From Moraxella bovoculi 237 (GTDB lineage Bacteria > Pseudomonadota > Gammaproteobacteria > Pseudomonadales > Moraxellaceae): a stretch of 64,000 nucleotides of DNA. The stretch lies in contig NZ_AOMT01000005.1 of the NCBI RefSeq assembly GCF_000696305.2, positions 434,001 to 498,000 of the forward strand. Reading direction: 5' to 3'. Below the pieces are notes generated by a model. It saw only the letters and a list, made by a program, of their open reading frames with translations, did not search any database and was not told the DNA's origin. The position numbers and the translations under genes are program-made. This document shows, piece by piece, positions 8,361 through 16,734 of the stretch; within the stretch, counting starts at the first letter, position 1; every line of letters begins with the position of its first letter.

Positions 8361-11300
8361 TTACTCGCGTTCGCATGCAGCGACGGGTTTGGCAAGATTT
8401 GGCTTATATGGGAAGACTGAACGCACCCACACATAGAACATCGGGATAAAGAACACGCCTAGGAAAGTCGCTGTGATTACCCCGCCGACCACGCTCGTAC
8501 CGACTGCGTTCTGGCTACCAGATCCTGCGCCTGTGGCAACCATCAAAGGCACAACACCGATACCAAAGGCAAGAGATGTCATGATAATCGGGCGCAGACG
8601 CATTCGAGCTGCTTGCATGACCGCGTCTTTTAGACTCGCCCCCGACTCTTGAATCTCTTTGGCAAATTCAATAATCAAAATCGCATTCTTCGCGGAAAGA
8701 CCAATTACCGTGAGCAGGCCCACCTGTAGATAGACGTCGTTAGCAAAGCCTCGAAGCATGGTAAAGATAACCGCACCAATAACACCCAATGGAATAACCA
8801 ACATCACCGAGAATGGTACCGACCAGCTCTCATACAGCGCTGCCAGACACAAGAATACAACAACCATAGAGATCGCATATAGTGTCAAAGCCTGACCGCC
8901 AGTCTTACGCTCTTCTAGTGATAGGCCTGTCCACTCATAACCGATACCCTCAGGCAGCTGGGAGATCATCTGCTCCATGGCAAGCATGGCATCACCCGTA
9001 CTCTTACCAGGCGCGGCTGAACCCTGAACATTCAGTGATGACAGACCGTTATAACGGTTAAGCCCAGGGCTACCATATTGCCATTCACTGTTAGAGAACG
9101 CGCCGAAGCTGATCATCTCGCCCTGGCTGTTACGCACATACCACTTATTGATGTCTTCAGGTGTGGCACGGCTATCAGGAGCACCTTGCATATATACTTT
9201 CTTGATACGGCCACGATCAATGAAGTCATTAACGTAGCTACCACCAAAGGCTTGAGCCAGAACGCCATTTACTGTTGCCATATTTAGGTTATAGGCAGCT
9301 GCTTGCTCTTGGTTGATGTTTACTTTAAGCTTAGGTGCATCCTCTTGACCATTAGGGCGGACACCTGCCACAGCTGGGTTTTGAGCAGACATACCAAGTA
9401 GCATATTACGAGCTTCCAACAGCTTAGCATGACCCACACCGCCGATGTCTTGGAGTTGTAAATCAAAGCCACTGGCATTACCAAAGCCTTGGATCGCAGG
9501 TGGCGCAATCGGATATACCAACGTCGCCTCTGGAATCATGACATTCAATGCCATGGCGCGATCCGCAACTGCTTGAGCTAGGCTTTCATCTGAAGTACGC
9601 TCACTCCAGTCTTTTAGTTTAACAAACGCCAAACCCGCATTTTGACCACTGGCACCAAAGCTAAAGCCAGAGATGGTAAATACCGACTCGATATTGTCTT
9701 TTTCTTGTTCATGGAAATAACCACCAATCTTCTCCATCACTTCTGCGGTCTGATCAAGCGTCGAACCTGCAGGCAGCTGAACCAATGTCATCAAGACACC
9801 TTGGTCTTCTTCTGGGACGAATGATGATGGTAAGCGCGTGAACAATAATGCCATCACAGCGATAACCGCAGCATACACGATCGCAAAGATCCACTTGGCA
9901 TTGAAGGTCTTACCTACGAATTTCTCATAGCCACGGCTGGCCTTGAAGAAGAAACGGTTAAACCAACCGAAGAAGCCTTTTTGAGTGTGGATGTCTTTGT
10001 GCGCTTGGCGTTTTAGAATGGTTACACACAGCGCAGGTGTGAAGATAAGTGCAATTAATGCTGACAATGACATACTGGTGATCAGTGTTACCGCAAACTG
10101 ACGGTAAATCACACCAGCCGAGCCACCAAAGAAAATCATCGGTACGAATACCACCGACAGAATCAGTGCAATACCGATAACAACTTTACTAATCTCACCC
10201 ATCGACTGGATGGTGGCATCTTTGACTGAGATATTTGGATTTTCTTCTAAGATACGCTCCACGTTCTCCACGACAACGATCGCATCATCGACGAGCAGAC
10301 CGATGGCAAGCACCATCGCAAACATGGTTAGGATGTTAATGGTAAAACCAAATAGCGATAATACCGCAAATGTACCTAGAATAACAACAGGTACCGCAAG
10401 TGTCGGGATGATGGTTGCGCGCCAGTTCTGCAAGAACAAGAACATAACCAAGAACACCAGCACAATCGCCTCAAGAAGCGTCATAACAACTTGCTTAATA
10501 GACAGCTTAACAAATGGTGTGGTGTCGTAAGGCACAACGATTTTTAGACCTTTAGGGAAGCCTTGTGACAACTCATCAAGCCTTTGTTGTACCGCTTCAC
10601 GTACCTCAAGGGCATTGGCACCAGAGGCAAGCATGATGCCCATACCCGCGGCTTGTTGTCCATTATATAGAGTCTTAACGGCGTAGCTTTCTGAGCCCAG
10701 CTCAATATCTGCCACATCACGCAGATAGACTTTTGCGCCTGAAGGGTCAGATTTAATTATGATGTTGCCGAATTGCTCTGGCGTCTGCAGGAAGCTTTGC
10801 ACACTCACCGTCGCGTTAATCACTTGACGATCTAGATCTGTTGGTAGGTTAGCAAGCTGACCTGCTGATACTTGCACGTTTTGTGATTGAATCGCAGCTG
10901 AGACATCAGATGGCATCAGCGCATAAGAAGAAAGCTTGGCAGGATCTAGCCATATACGCATGGCATAAGGCGAGCCAAACACGTTCAGCGAGCCCACACC
11001 ATTAACACGACTTAAACTATCCACCACGTTCGAGTTAATATAGTCAGCGATGTCCGACTGTGTCATGCTGCCATCTTCAGAGATGAATGATGCCACCATC
11101 AAAAAGCTACTGCTAGACTTATTAACCGTCACGCCTTGACGCTGTACATCAGCTGGCAGTGAACTGGTCGCTGCTTGTAGCTTGTTTTGTACTTGTACCT
11201 GCGCGGTGTCAGGATTAACGCCATTTTCAAAGGTTAGCGTAACGGAGGCCAAGCCATTCGCTGATGAGCTTGATGACATGTACATCAGACCATCCAGACC

Positions 11301-11510
11301 TTTCATCTGCTGCTCGATGACTTGCGTTACTGTGTTTTCTACCGTCTCAGCATCAGCGCCAGGATAGACAGCACTCACCGAAACTGTCGGCGGAGCAATC
11401 TGCGGATACTGCTCAATGGGTAAACTGCGAACCGCAATAATACCTACCAGCATGATCAAAATGGCGATCACCCATGCAAAGATGGGACGCTCAATAAAAT
11501 ACTTAGACAT
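8361..11510 (-). CDS. acrB: Multidrug efflux RND permease, HAE-1 family (AcrB/MexB-like)
   Basis: Inner membrane proton-driven trimeric pump of 1049 residues, matching AcrB length. It begins MSKYFIERPIFAWVIAILIM, typical of HAE-1 pumps. The proton relay is intact: paired Asp in IGLLVDDAIVVVENV (TM4) and the Lys in GLSAKNAILIIEFAKE (TM10). The periplasmic pore segments and two pseudo-repeated halves with 12 spans are evident. It is translated with acrA upstream (8-base gap) and oprM downstream. Substrates are probably hydrophobic drugs, dyes and detergents, but specificity cannot be read from sequence. No regulator gene lies beside the operon. Confidence 0.95.
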   Translation of the reverse strand: MSKYFIERPIFAWVIAILIMLVGIIAVRSLPIEQYPQIAPPTVSVSAVYPGADAETVENTVTQVIEQQMKGLDGLMYMSSSSSANGLASVTLTFENGVNPDTAQVQVQNKLQAATSSLPADVQRQGVTVNKSSSSFLMVASFISEDGSMTQSDIADYINSNVVDSLSRVNGVGSLNVFGSPYAMRIWLDPAKLSSYALMPSDVSAAIQSQNVQVSAGQLANLPTDLDRQVINATVSVQSFLQTPEQFGNIIIKSDPSGAKVYLRDVADIELGSESYAVKTLYNGQQAAGMGIMLASGANALEVREAVQQRLDELSQGFPKGLKIVVPYDTTPFVKLSIKQVVMTLLEAIVLVFLVMFLFLQNWRATIIPTLAVPVVILGTFAVLSLFGFTINILTMFAMVLAIGLLVDDAIVVVENVERILEENPNISVKDATIQSMGEISKVVIGIALILSVVFVPMIFFGGSAGVIYRQFAVTLITSMSLSALIALIFTPALCVTILKRQAHKDIHTQKGFFGWFNRFFFKASRGYEKFVGKTFNAKWIFAIVYAAVIAVMALLFTRLPSSFVPEEDQGVLMTLVQLPAGSTLDQTAEVMEKIGGYFHEQEKDNIESVFTISGFSFGASGQNAGLAFVKLKDWSERTSDESLAQAVADRAMALNVMIPEATLVYPIAPPAIQGFGNASGFDLQLQDIGGVGHAKLLEARNMLLGMSAQNPAVAGVRPNGQEDAPKLKVNINQEQAAAYNLNMATVNGVLAQAFGGSYVNDFIDRGRIKKVYMQGAPDSRATPEDINKWYVRNSQGEMISFGAFSNSEWQYGSPGLNRYNGLSSLNVQGSAAPGKSTGDAMLAMEQMISQLPEGIGYEWTGLSLEERKTGGQALTLYAISMVVVFLCLAALYESWSVPFSVMLVIPLGVIGAVIFTMLRGFANDVYLQVGLLTVIGLSAKNAILIIEFAKEIQESGASLKDAVMQAARMRLRPIIMTSLAFGIGVVPLMVATGAGSGSQNAVGTSVVGGVITATFLGVFFIPMFYVWVRSVFPYKPNLAKPVAACERE

Positions 11511-11518
11511 GACCGCTC

Positions 11519-12925
11519 CTACTGTGCTTTAGGCGTATCTTGAGCAGCTTGCGACTGTTCGCTTGACTCATCTTTTGGCGCTACCACGCTGTTTTGACCC
11601 GCCTGCTGTGGCGCTTGAGCGTTTTGCGCTTGATTGCCTACTGCGCCCGTTGGTGGCAATGTACGCACTTCTACTGCTTGGTCAGGCTTAACTTTAGCAC
11701 CGCCCATCACGACAACTTGGTCGCCATTTTGTAATCCACTGCTGACTACCCATTGACCGTTAAAGGTACCTGAAGTTTCAACTGGACGAACTTCGATTTT
11801 CTTGTCTTTATTTACGACATAAACTTGGGTTTCGCCTTTAGGTGTGCGTGTGATGGCAGTCTGTGGCAGCAGAACAGCGTTGTTCATAATAGACTGCGCA
11901 AGATTGGCATTAACATACATGCCAGGGATGAGGACGCCATCAGGGTTCGGGAATACCGCTCTTAGCTTAATCGCGCCAGTGGCTTCATCGACACTCGCAT
12001 CAGACAGAGCCAGACGTCCGATGATTGGGTATGTGCCACCGTCTTCTAGGACGATTTGCACTTCTGGATCGCCTTGGCTCGCTTTACCTTCGGCGATCTG
12101 CTGACGTAAGCGTAGCATCTCTGCGGATGATTGGCTGATGTCTACATAGACATAATCGGTGCGCGTGATGGTTACCAGAGCATTTGATTGATTGGCTGAC
12201 ACCAATGCACCATTCGTTACTGCCGAGATACCTACTTTACCGCTAATGGGTGCGCGTACGATGGTACGGCTTAGGTCTAGCTCGCTTGCGCCTAAGCTGG
12301 CTTTGGCGCTGTTGATCGCAGAATCTGCACTACCGACACTCGCTTTGGCTTGTGCGACCGTGGCTCTGGCAGCTTCGACATTCGCCTCAGCCGTACGCAC
12401 AGCAGTCACCGCCTGATCATAAAACTGTCTTGATACCGCATCAACTTCAACTAAGCCTTGTAATCTGGCTAGATCAGCACGCGCCTGGGCTAAAGTTGCT
12501 TGCTGCGCGGTTAGGTTGGCTTGAGCTTGGGCTTGGGCTGCACGTGCATTTTGCGCAGAAGCCTCAGCATTGGCGAGCGCTGCACGACCTGCATTAATCG
12601 CACTGGTATAGTTATCCGTGTTAATGCGGTACAAAGGCTGACCTGCACGTACAAACCCACCTTCGCGGAACAACACTTCATCAACGATCCCCGTCACCTG
12701 CGGGCGAACCTCAGATGTCTCAACTGCTGTCACGCGACCTGAGAAAGACTTCACTACAGGGATCGCGCTAAGCGTTACCGTCTGAACATCCACGACTGTT
12801 GGCGGCATTTGTTGCTGTGCTGCCGCTGCCGCTTGCTCATCTTGGGCTGATTTATTACAAGCAGCCAGCAGTGTCATGCCTGCAAATACTGCAGCAATGG
12901 TCGCTGCACGTAAATTTAATTTCAT
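11519..12925 (-). CDS. acrA: Efflux RND transporter periplasmic adaptor (AcrA/MexA-like lipoprotein)
   Basis: Membrane fusion protein that links AcrB to the outer membrane channel. It has 468 residues from ATG 12925, which is preceded by AAGG at good spacing; the GTG at 12931 is less likely. The signal peptide ends in lipobox LAAC. Order of domains: lipoyl half (VVKSFSGRVTAVETSEVRPQ), a long Ala/Gln-rich alpha-hairpin at about residues 105-225, second lipoyl half (LSRTIVRAPISGKVG), beta-barrel (PGMYVNANL) and membrane-proximal domain. The C-terminus is Gln/Ala-rich low complexity, a little longer than in E. coli AcrA. It is the first gene of the operon and follows a long AT-rich leader. Confidence 0.94.
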   Translation of the reverse strand: MKLNLRAATIAAVFAGMTLLAACNKSAQDEQAAAAAQQQMPPTVVDVQTVTLSAIPVVKSFSGRVTAVETSEVRPQVTGIVDEVLFREGGFVRAGQPLYRINTDNYTSAINAGRAALANAEASAQNARAAQAQAQANLTAQQATLAQARADLARLQGLVEVDAVSRQFYDQAVTAVRTAEANVEAARATVAQAKASVGSADSAINSAKASLGASELDLSRTIVRAPISGKVGISAVTNGALVSANQSNALVTITRTDYVYVDISQSSAEMLRLRQQIAEGKASQGDPEVQIVLEDGGTYPIIGRLALSDASVDEATGAIKLRAVFPNPDGVLIPGMYVNANLAQSIMNNAVLLPQTAITRTPKGETQVYVVNKDKKIEVRPVETSGTFNGQWVVSSGLQNGDQVVVMGGAKVKPDQAVEVRTLPPTGAVGNQAQNAQAPQQAGQNSVVAPKDESSEQSQAAQDTPKAQ

Positions 12926-13406
12926 AAGCACCTTATTTTGGCTTTATCAGATAATGAAAATGGGGTTTTACGGATTTGATTTTTTAGACGGTTGCAAAAC
13001 CAATCATCAAGCAAGCACCCAAGAAAGCAAAACCCTAAAACCACGCAGAATAAAAGTATCGATAAACACTCTTATTCAACCTAATGTTTTTATTGAGTTT
13101 TTTGGTTTTGACAATTTCAAAACAAACCAACAGTTTTGATAAACCCATAAAACTAAATAAATTTTACTATTATACTTTAAAATTCTTGATTTTATGAGCT
13201 TTTTATTTACTTCACATCCAAAAAAATAGATTGATTTTTACCAAAAATTGTGAACAAGCGTCTATTTTTTATGCATAATTATCGTCACACACTCTATCAT
13301 TTGACAAAAAATATAAAAAATGCAAATTTTTATAAAAAATCGCTTGCTTTTTTGTAAAAATTTGCTATCATAGCGTCCACTTAATCGATGCGATTAAGCA
13401 CATAAT
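12926..13406. other. AT-rich intergenic region between acrA and tRNA-Cys
   Basis: About 480 bases with no supported gene. It should hold the acrAB-oprM promoter on the minus strand and ends with the tRNA promoter. I found no clear TetR-type palindrome. An 87-codon frame at 12876-13139 has no credible start signal and runs over the acrA start. Confidence 0.6.
13344..13371 (+). promoter_or_regulatory. Promoter of the tRNA-Cys/tRNA-Leu unit
   Basis: A -35-like TTGCTT at 13344-13349 and -10 TATCAT at 13366-13371 are separated by 16 bp, followed about 35 bases later by tRNA-Cys. Confidence 0.6.
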
Positions 13407-13480
13407 GGCTGGGTGGCAGAGTGGTCATGCAGCGGACTGCAACTCCGTGTACGCCGGTTCGATTCCGACCTCAGCCTCCA
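13407..13480 (+). tRNA. tRNA-Cys (anticodon GCA)
   Basis: 74 bases with a full cloverleaf. The acceptor GGCTGGG pairs with CTCAGCC, the anticodon loop CTGCAAC sits in stem CGGA/TCCG, the T-arm is CGGTTCGATTCCG, and a 3' CCA is encoded. The GCA anticodon reads Cys codons. It is 27 bases before tRNA-Leu and likely co-transcribed with it. Confidence 0.96.
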
Positions 13481-13507
13481 TTTTTTGATTGTTATTATTA
13501 ACAACCC

Positions 13508-13594
13508 GCCCGGGTGGTGAAATTGGTAGACACAAGGGATTTAAAATCCCTCGCTAGCAATAGCGTGCCGGTTCGAGTCCGGCCCCGGGCACCA
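13508..13594 (+). tRNA. tRNA-Leu (anticodon TAA)
   Basis: 87 bases with a class II long variable arm. The acceptor GCCCGGG pairs with CCCGGGC, the anticodon stem is AGGGA/TCCCT with loop TTTAAAA (anticodon TAA), the T-arm is CCGGTTCGAGTCCGG, and CCA is encoded. It is followed by a terminator. Confidence 0.96.
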
Positions 13595-13602
13595 TCTTTA
13601 AG

Positions 13603-13627
13603 CTCTTGAATATTCAAGAGTTTTTTT
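13603..13627 (+). terminator. Terminator of the tRNA-Cys/tRNA-Leu unit
   Basis: Perfect dyad CTCTTGAA-TA-TTCAAGAG followed by seven T, nine bases past the tRNA-Leu CCA. Confidence 0.9.
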
Positions 13628-13792
13628 ATTACCTAAATAAAGGTAAACGCCCTAAATTAATTGGTTATTCTCAGTGAAAGTTGGAAATCAACCAATCAAT
13701 AATTAAAATTATCACATGCCTTTATATCATTAAAATAACAATACAATTGACAGTACAGAAACCAAGTCGGTCGCATCCTTGATTCAAGATGG

Positions 13793-14575
13793 TTAGGCCG
13801 TTACCGACTGCCACAGCTGCTTCTTAGCATTACTGTCTTCATGCATCACCAAAAGTTGTGGTAATGTTTGCACTTCACCAAAATAATCCACCCCATCACT
13901 TAGCTCGCTTAGGAAGGCTAATTTTACCTGATCGAATTTGGTGATGTCGCCCATCATTCGTAATCGCAGAATAAAACCATCAAGGCACTTTTGGGCCAGC
14001 GCTGGCGAATTTTCCAGATCATCGTTCATAGGATAACGAATACTCTCCACCGAGAGGAAGGCTTTGCGTTCTGCCGCCCATTTTGACAATGCCGTCTTTA
14101 GCGATGCCCATACCAGCTTCTCTTTATCACCCATCAGAGTCATATCCACCAAGAGCACCCACTCACCAACACGAACACCTTCTAGTACATATGAAATAGC
14201 AGTCGATGATAAATCAGCGGATTGGGCGGTACTCACCTCATCTATATTTAAAAGTGTACTTTGGGCAGGATTTTTAGATTGTTGTGTGTTATTGATTGAC
14301 TTATTTGGTTCTTGGACGACCGATGTAATCTGCGTATTATCATCTACCACCAAAGAATTTTCAGGCGTGGTTAATGGCGGGTTAGGCTCATCTTGATCCT
14401 GACGTATGTCATCACTCTTAGAATCGAAACGCTTAGCATCCTTCATAAACCTATCAGCTAAGCTTGCCACCTGAGCGGCAGGCGTGCTTAATTGCCCCCA
14501 TTGGCGAATACCGATAAGGTTTAAGATATGTCGCTGTTGTATCAATGCATCAAAGGATGATTTGGTTATTGCCAT
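13793..14575 (-). CDS. HolD-like protein (possible DNA polymerase III psi subunit) with a long linker
   Basis: A 260-residue protein that I cannot assign firmly. The N-terminal ILNLIGIRQWGQLSTP resembles the HolD start QLGITQWSLRRP, the segment by which psi binds the clamp-loader collar in E. coli. The C-terminus LPQLLVMHEDSNAKKQLW resembles the HolD end, where SPALTDLRANPTARAALW occurs. Between the ends, about residues 55-125 are low-complexity and polar (many Asn, Gln, Ser, Asp), with a folded-looking stretch from about residue 130. E. coli psi is only 137 residues, so this would be an expanded form. It overlaps the upstream M15 peptidase gene by 10 bases and is probably translationally coupled to it. 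Treat the function as a hypothesis from short motifs. Confidence 0.5.
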   Translation of the reverse strand: MAITKSSFDALIQQRHILNLIGIRQWGQLSTPAAQVASLADRFMKDAKRFDSKSDDIRQDQDEPNPPLTTPENSLVVDDNTQITSVVQEPNKSINNTQQSKNPAQSTLLNIDEVSTAQSADLSSTAISYVLEGVRVGEWVLLVDMTLMGDKEKLVWASLKTALSKWAAERKAFLSVESIRYPMNDDLENSPALAQKCLDGFILRLRMMGDITKFDQVKLAFLSELSDGVDYFGEVQTLPQLLVMHEDSNAKKQLWQSVTA

Positions 14576-15390
14576 GTGAACTCACTAGGCTTAGGCGGTG
14601 TATAGCGGCACATAGAATGAGACTCGGAGAATTGCGAACCCCATTTTCGATAGCCTTGCGTATCTAGATGAATGGCGCCTGTGCCATATAATCCCAAACC
14701 AAAATTATGCGATTCACCATAAAACACCCAGTACTCGCACAGACGATTCTGCAGTTGATATAATTCATGACTGTCTGCATCATAAGTAGGCACCCAAATA
14801 TCCATCGCGCCATTCGTCATGTGCTTACTGCTGGGCGCACCGCCAGCACAACGGTTTAAGTCAGGATTGCGATATACTGAACGGATGTGGGTATTGGCAG
14901 GTAAGATGCCTTTAGCGCGAAGTTCGTCATACAGCTTAATCGTTGGCAGCATCTGCGCCCACAGCTCACGCGGCGGTACTTCATAAGGCTCATAACCACA
15001 CTCCTGCCATGAACGCGCCGTCGTCAGTAGCTGGTGCATCGGCGGCAGATTTTTACCGATATGATTCTTAAGAAATTGCGTATATTCTTCAACATGAGAT
15101 TTTTGATGGGGATGACTGCGTAGCCACATCTCAAAATCTGCCTTCGTTCCGACATTCCTGATAATGTCATGAGCATGCCCATCATGATCGCCGTGATGAT
15201 GTATGATGTTGATCTGAGGCGGTTTAGCCACTGTATTGACGGTATTCACGGGTTGCTTGGTGGACTGTTTAGGTTTTGATAACACTTTGGTTGGTTGTGG
15301 TTTTTTGGCGGGTGCAGTTTTTTGGGCGCACGATGACAAGCCAAACACCCCCATCATAATCACCGCTGTTACTTGTAATTTTTTATTCAT
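14566..15390 (-). CDS. M15-family (D-Ala-D-Ala carboxypeptidase-like) lipoprotein with a His-rich segment
   Basis: 274 residues from ATG 15390 (MNKKLQVTAV), chosen because the signal peptide begins there. Its lipobox LSSC predicts a lipid-anchored envelope protein. After a Lys/Pro/Thr-rich linker comes a short run of His and Asp (HHHGDHDGHAH), then an unrecognised helical part. The C-terminal half has the M15-type zinc pattern: SSKHMTNGAMDI gives His and Asp, and GAIHLDT gives the second His. Such enzymes trim peptidoglycan peptides. The His-rich run is not part of the fold and may bind metal. The stop overlaps the HolD-like start by 10 bases. Confidence 0.75.
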   Translation of the reverse strand: MNKKLQVTAVIMMGVFGLSSCAQKTAPAKKPQPTKVLSKPKQSTKQPVNTVNTVAKPPQINIIHHHGDHDGHAHDIIRNVGTKADFEMWLRSHPHQKSHVEEYTQFLKNHIGKNLPPMHQLLTTARSWQECGYEPYEVPPRELWAQMLPTIKLYDELRAKGILPANTHIRSVYRNPDLNRCAGGAPSSKHMTNGAMDIWVPTYDADSHELYQLQNRLCEYWVFYGESHNFGLGLYGTGAIHLDTQGYRKWGSQFSESHSMCRYTPPKPSEFTWQ

Positions 15391-16073
15391 TGTCATCATC
15401 TTATCAACCTGGCCAATCATAATTAGCACCAAAGCTATTGATTATTATAAAATATCTTAACATTAATCCGAAAAAATCTCATGCTACATTTGCAATTTTA
15501 GCAATTTTTCCACCAATCCACAAACCACTATCGCATTATCCGATACAAATAAAATCGTATCATTAAAATTATTAAGTTTGTCTTAATTATTATTAATAAA
15601 AATATCATAATTAAATACTTAAAATATCTAAATCTATTAGACAGTAATTTTAATCAATAACAAGGTAACATAACCAATTTTTGAATCAAAAAACCTTGCA
15701 AACACGGACTTTATAAATGATATTTTTATTTAAGTATATGATTTTAATGGTTTTAATATGCTTGTAATTTATCTAAATGGTGTTACCATATAAAAAATCC
15801 ATAAATCCGCATTGTTTTATCAGTTTATCAATTGATTTTGACAATGAAATTTATACATTTTATGACCAAAATCGTTTAGTTAAAGTGCAAGGCATTTTGA
15901 TCAGACATCAAATTATTGAATGCAGTTTGTCATACAGTTTAAAATCACAGCGACTTGAATTTTGCTGCGTTCATCTCCATGTTGTTAAGATGGTTTAATA
16001 ACAAATGTCTATCTAATAGACCTCGGTGAAATCGCCCGATGGAACTTCACCAAACACCAAAGAAGAGGTAGTT
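15391..16073. other. AT-rich divergent intergenic region before rlpA
   Basis: About 680 bases with promoters presumably for the M15 gene leftward and rlpA rightward. A GGTGAA/TTCACC inverted repeat lies at 16025-16051 in the rlpA leader. A 73-codon frame at 15777-15998 lacks a ribosome site and recognisable sequence. I see no RNA gene. Confidence 0.5.
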
Positions 16074-16658
16074 ATGAAAAACATTAGCACCTATTTGCTA
16101 GGCACCAGCATCGCACTTGGCGCAGCCATTAGTGTATCTGCCACTGCTGCCGACAGCAAAACAGGCGCTGTCAACATCGATCAAGTGCTCGGTGAATTGA
16201 CTCGTCAGCATAATGGCGCATCAAGCTTGGTCAAATCTGCTCGCCAGCCCTCTTCTTTGACCTTTAACAGCCCATTGATTACTCAATCTGGCTCATCAGT
16301 TAAACAAGATGAGCCCGTACTGGAAAAATTAACCGCTGTGGCTTCTAACACAGTCAATAAATTCAAACAAACTGGTTTGGCATCTTGGTATGGTCGTCAG
16401 TTTCACGGCAAAAAAACTGCTAGTGGCGAGACTTTTAACATGAACGCCATGACCGCAGCTCATCGTTCATTGCCTCTTAACTGCTATATTCGAGTCACTA
16501 ATAAAGACAATGGCAAGTCTGTCATCGTAAAAGTCAATGATCGCGGCCCTTTTAATGGTAATCGCGTGCTTGATCTGTCTTATGGTGCAGCACAAGCCAT
16601 CGGCATCACGCAACGTGGCACAGGCAATGTCATCATTGAGCGCGTTGATGGACCTTAA
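16074..16658 (+). CDS. rlpA: RlpA-like septal ring lytic transglycosylase
   Basis: 194 residues. The start ATG 16074 has AGAGG nearby and opens a Sec signal peptide (MKNISTYLLGTSIALGAA) with a probable cleavage near SATAAD. There is no lipobox, unlike E. coli RlpA. The C-terminal double-psi beta-barrel spans about residues 105-194, with GLASWYGRQFHGKKTASGE, LPLNCYIRVTN, VKVNDRGPF and LDLSYGAAQAIG. RlpA proteins cleave naked glycan strands at the septum. No SPOR domain is present, so septal targeting would need another route. It is transcribed alone and ends at a terminator. Confidence 0.88.
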   Translation: MKNISTYLLGTSIALGAAISVSATAADSKTGAVNIDQVLGELTRQHNGASSLVKSARQPSSLTFNSPLITQSGSSVKQDEPVLEKLTAVASNTVNKFKQTGLASWYGRQFHGKKTASGETFNMNAMTAAHRSLPLNCYIRVTNKDNGKSVIVKVNDRGPFNGNRVLDLSYGAAQAIGITQRGTGNVIIERVDGP

Positions 16659-16677
16659 TATTTCATCTAATAAAACA

Positions 16678-16699
16678 ACAGCTCCTAGGGCTGTTTTTT
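16678..16699 (+). terminator. Terminator after rlpA
   Basis: Stem ACAGC/GCTGT around TCCTAGG, followed by TTTTTT. It lies in the short gap between the convergent rlpA and radA. Confidence 0.75.
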
Positions 16700-16734
16700 A
16701 TTTGCGTCTTTTCACCATGTAAAGGCCATACTAC

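Noticed and set aside
15777-15998. 73-codon plus-strand frame in the rlpA upstream gap
   Set aside because: AT-rich, no ribosome site, no recognisable motif; most likely chance.
16025-16051. GGTGAA/TTCACC hairpin as a riboswitch
   Set aside because: A six-pair stem alone matches no riboswitch core I know.
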